Source: a virus. Taken from it: a stretch of 22,384 bases of DNA. Every line of letters starts with the position of its first letter. The first letter of the stretch is position 1. The notes under the pieces were generated by a model, which was given only the letters and a program-made list of their open reading frames with translations, had not been told where the DNA came from and ran no database searches. Below, in pieces: positions 21,503-22,384 of the stretch. The stretch lies in IMG/VR virus record IMGVR_UViG_3300042922_000472, positions 1 to 22,384 of that record; one strand, given 5' to 3'. Made by a program: the position numbers and the translations under genes.

Positions 21503-21943
21503 TTATTCTCTAGTTATCTCTGCAGCCATTAGATTCCATGTAACCATTTGCCCTTGCGCCTGGTATGGAATATCTGCTGGCTTTTCAGGTGATACTCCTG
21601 TACATGTTATAGTAAAATCTGAATTGTTATCTTTAATAGTGATTGCCATAGCCGCCCAATCAGCTGTTGTTGATCCTGAACCATTAATATAGTTATACCA
21701 AGATTTTTGTAACCATTGATGAATCTCTGATGTTTGTTGAACGTTAACCGCTACTGTTCCATTGTCACCAGCAACTTTAGAGATCATTACTCGCCCATCT
21801 GCCGAAACATTATGTTCAGTCTTAGTAGTTGCTTGAGAAACTGCTATACTACCAGTACCAGCTCCAGTAGTTGATTTTGAACCCACATTCTCATGAGAAA
21901 ACGAACAAGTTACATCATTAAAACTATAAACATCATAAGCCAT
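21503..21943 (-). CDS. Tail tube protein, DUF3277 family (146 aa)
   Basis: Follows the DUF3383 sheath-type gene and precedes the chaperone, the fixed place of the DUF3277 tube protein. Characteristic strings are YSFNDVTCSFSHENVG, SADGRVMISKVAGDNGTVAV, SEIHQWLQKSWYNYI and the closing KPADIPYQAQGQMVTWNLMA. Full length for the family. Good ribosome site (AAGGAGAG). Confidence 0.88.
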   Translation of the reverse strand: MAYDVYSFNDVTCSFSHENVGSKSTTGAGTGSIAVSQATTKTEHNVSADGRVMISKVAGDNGTVAVNVQQTSEIHQWLQKSWYNYINGSGSTTADWAAMAITIKDNNSDFTITCTGVSPEKPADIPYQAQGQMVTWNLMAAEITRE

Positions 21944-21958
21944 TTACTTCTCTCCTTC

Positions 21959-22384
21959 CTATCTATTCACATATAAATTAATAGAAACATATTCAATTGC
22001 ACCTGCTAATTTAACTAATATATAAATCGGAGGTGCTTTTCTAGCCTCTCTATCTGCTTGCGTTTGATTTGCAATACTATCAGCGATTATCTTATAACCT
22101 CTAGGTAATTCGTCGCCTGTGTTTACTGTTAAAATGCTTGCTGCATTCCAAGTACCTCCAGTTATAAAACCAGTTGTCCTTGATTTTTCTAATGCTGCAG
22201 TAAGATTATTTATTAGTAATGCAATTCCATCGTCTGTCTGAGCTATTTTAGAATTTGATTGTAATGAATTTAAAGCTGCAGCTTGAATATTATTAGTCAG
22301 TACATCTAGTCCTAAAATTTCATCAAAAGGTGTACCATCTGCTGTAACCCCATTTTCAAACATATTATATACAGACCCTCTATT
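21959..22384 (-). CDS. DUF3383 sheath-like protein, C-terminal part (partial)
   Basis: The frame stays open through the right window edge (NRGSVYNM precedes the first visible Met), so this is the C-terminal 141 residues or so of a longer protein. ADGTPFDEILGLDVLTNNIQ, GDELPRGYKIIADSIANQTQ, ADREARKAPPIYILVKLAGA and the closing YVSINLYVNR are the end of DUF3383, the sheath-type protein of this myophage group. It implies a contractile tail. The ATG at 22363 is internal. Confidence 0.88.
   Translation of the reverse strand, partial: NRGSVYNMFENGVTADGTPFDEILGLDVLTNNIQAAALNSLQSNSKIAQTDDGIALLINNLTAALEKSRTTGFITGGTWNAASILTVNTGDELPRGYKIIADSIANQTQADREARKAPPIYILVKLAGAIEYVSINLYVNR

Noticed and set aside
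1-22384. CRISPR array, tRNA, rRNA, insertion sequence, integrase or attachment site
   Set aside because: I looked for spaced repeats, transposase or integrase motifs and tRNA-like folds and saw none.

Overview
The window is AT-rich and uses clostridial-type signals: strong AGGAGG ribosome sites, some TTG and GTG starts, and A/T-flanked promoters. The protein families point to Clostridium. Most of it is the tail, baseplate and lysis half of a temperate contractile-tailed phage (myovirus morphotype). A small non-phage-like module sits on the left.

Positions 22384 to 5480 (minus strand) form a late gene block, read from high to low coordinate: sheath-like DUF3383 protein (cut by the window edge), DUF3277 tail tube, tail assembly chaperone with a clear -1 frameshift product, tape measure, Dit-like protein, baseplate plug, a secreted cell-wall-binding moron, hub fused to two peptidoglycan hydrolases, Gp138-type spike, gp25-like wedge, baseplate J, DUF2612 protein, a short fibre-like protein, a pectate-lyase-fold tailspike, an acyltransferase moron, a tail fibre, small proteins, TcdE-type holin, LLH-type holin and GH25 endolysin. 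The tail order resembles the compact DUF3383/Pam3-like myophage plan. Several gaps carry intrinsic terminators, and the two morons have their own promoters. The acyltransferase has a near-consensus one (TTGATA-17-TATAAT).

Positions 5420 to 1 hold a regulatory and plasmid-like module: an excisionase-like HTH gene behind a strong promoter with a 12-bp palindrome on its -35, a 92-aa unknown protein, a candidate tiny plus-strand RNA with a cUUCGg terminator, an XRE regulator facing a 47-aa membrane protein, a 55-aa ribbon-helix-helix-like protein with palindromes upstream, a second 55-aa frame interrupted at an A6 run, and a plus-strand 22-aa hydrophobic peptide with a structured 3' region. After these comes a minus-strand operon of two small two-helix membrane proteins and a 781-aa VirD4/HerA-like ATPase, convergent with a second HTH regulator.

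No integrase, attachment site, relaxase or replication gene is visible. The partition-like and DNA-pump-like genes beside the lysis cassette suggest, but do not prove, an extrachromosomal (phage-plasmid) lifestyle. The most unusual items are the conjugation-like ATPase operon, the small membrane peptides and candidate RNA of the left module, the nested hydrolase in the hub, and the acyltransferase beside the tailspike.
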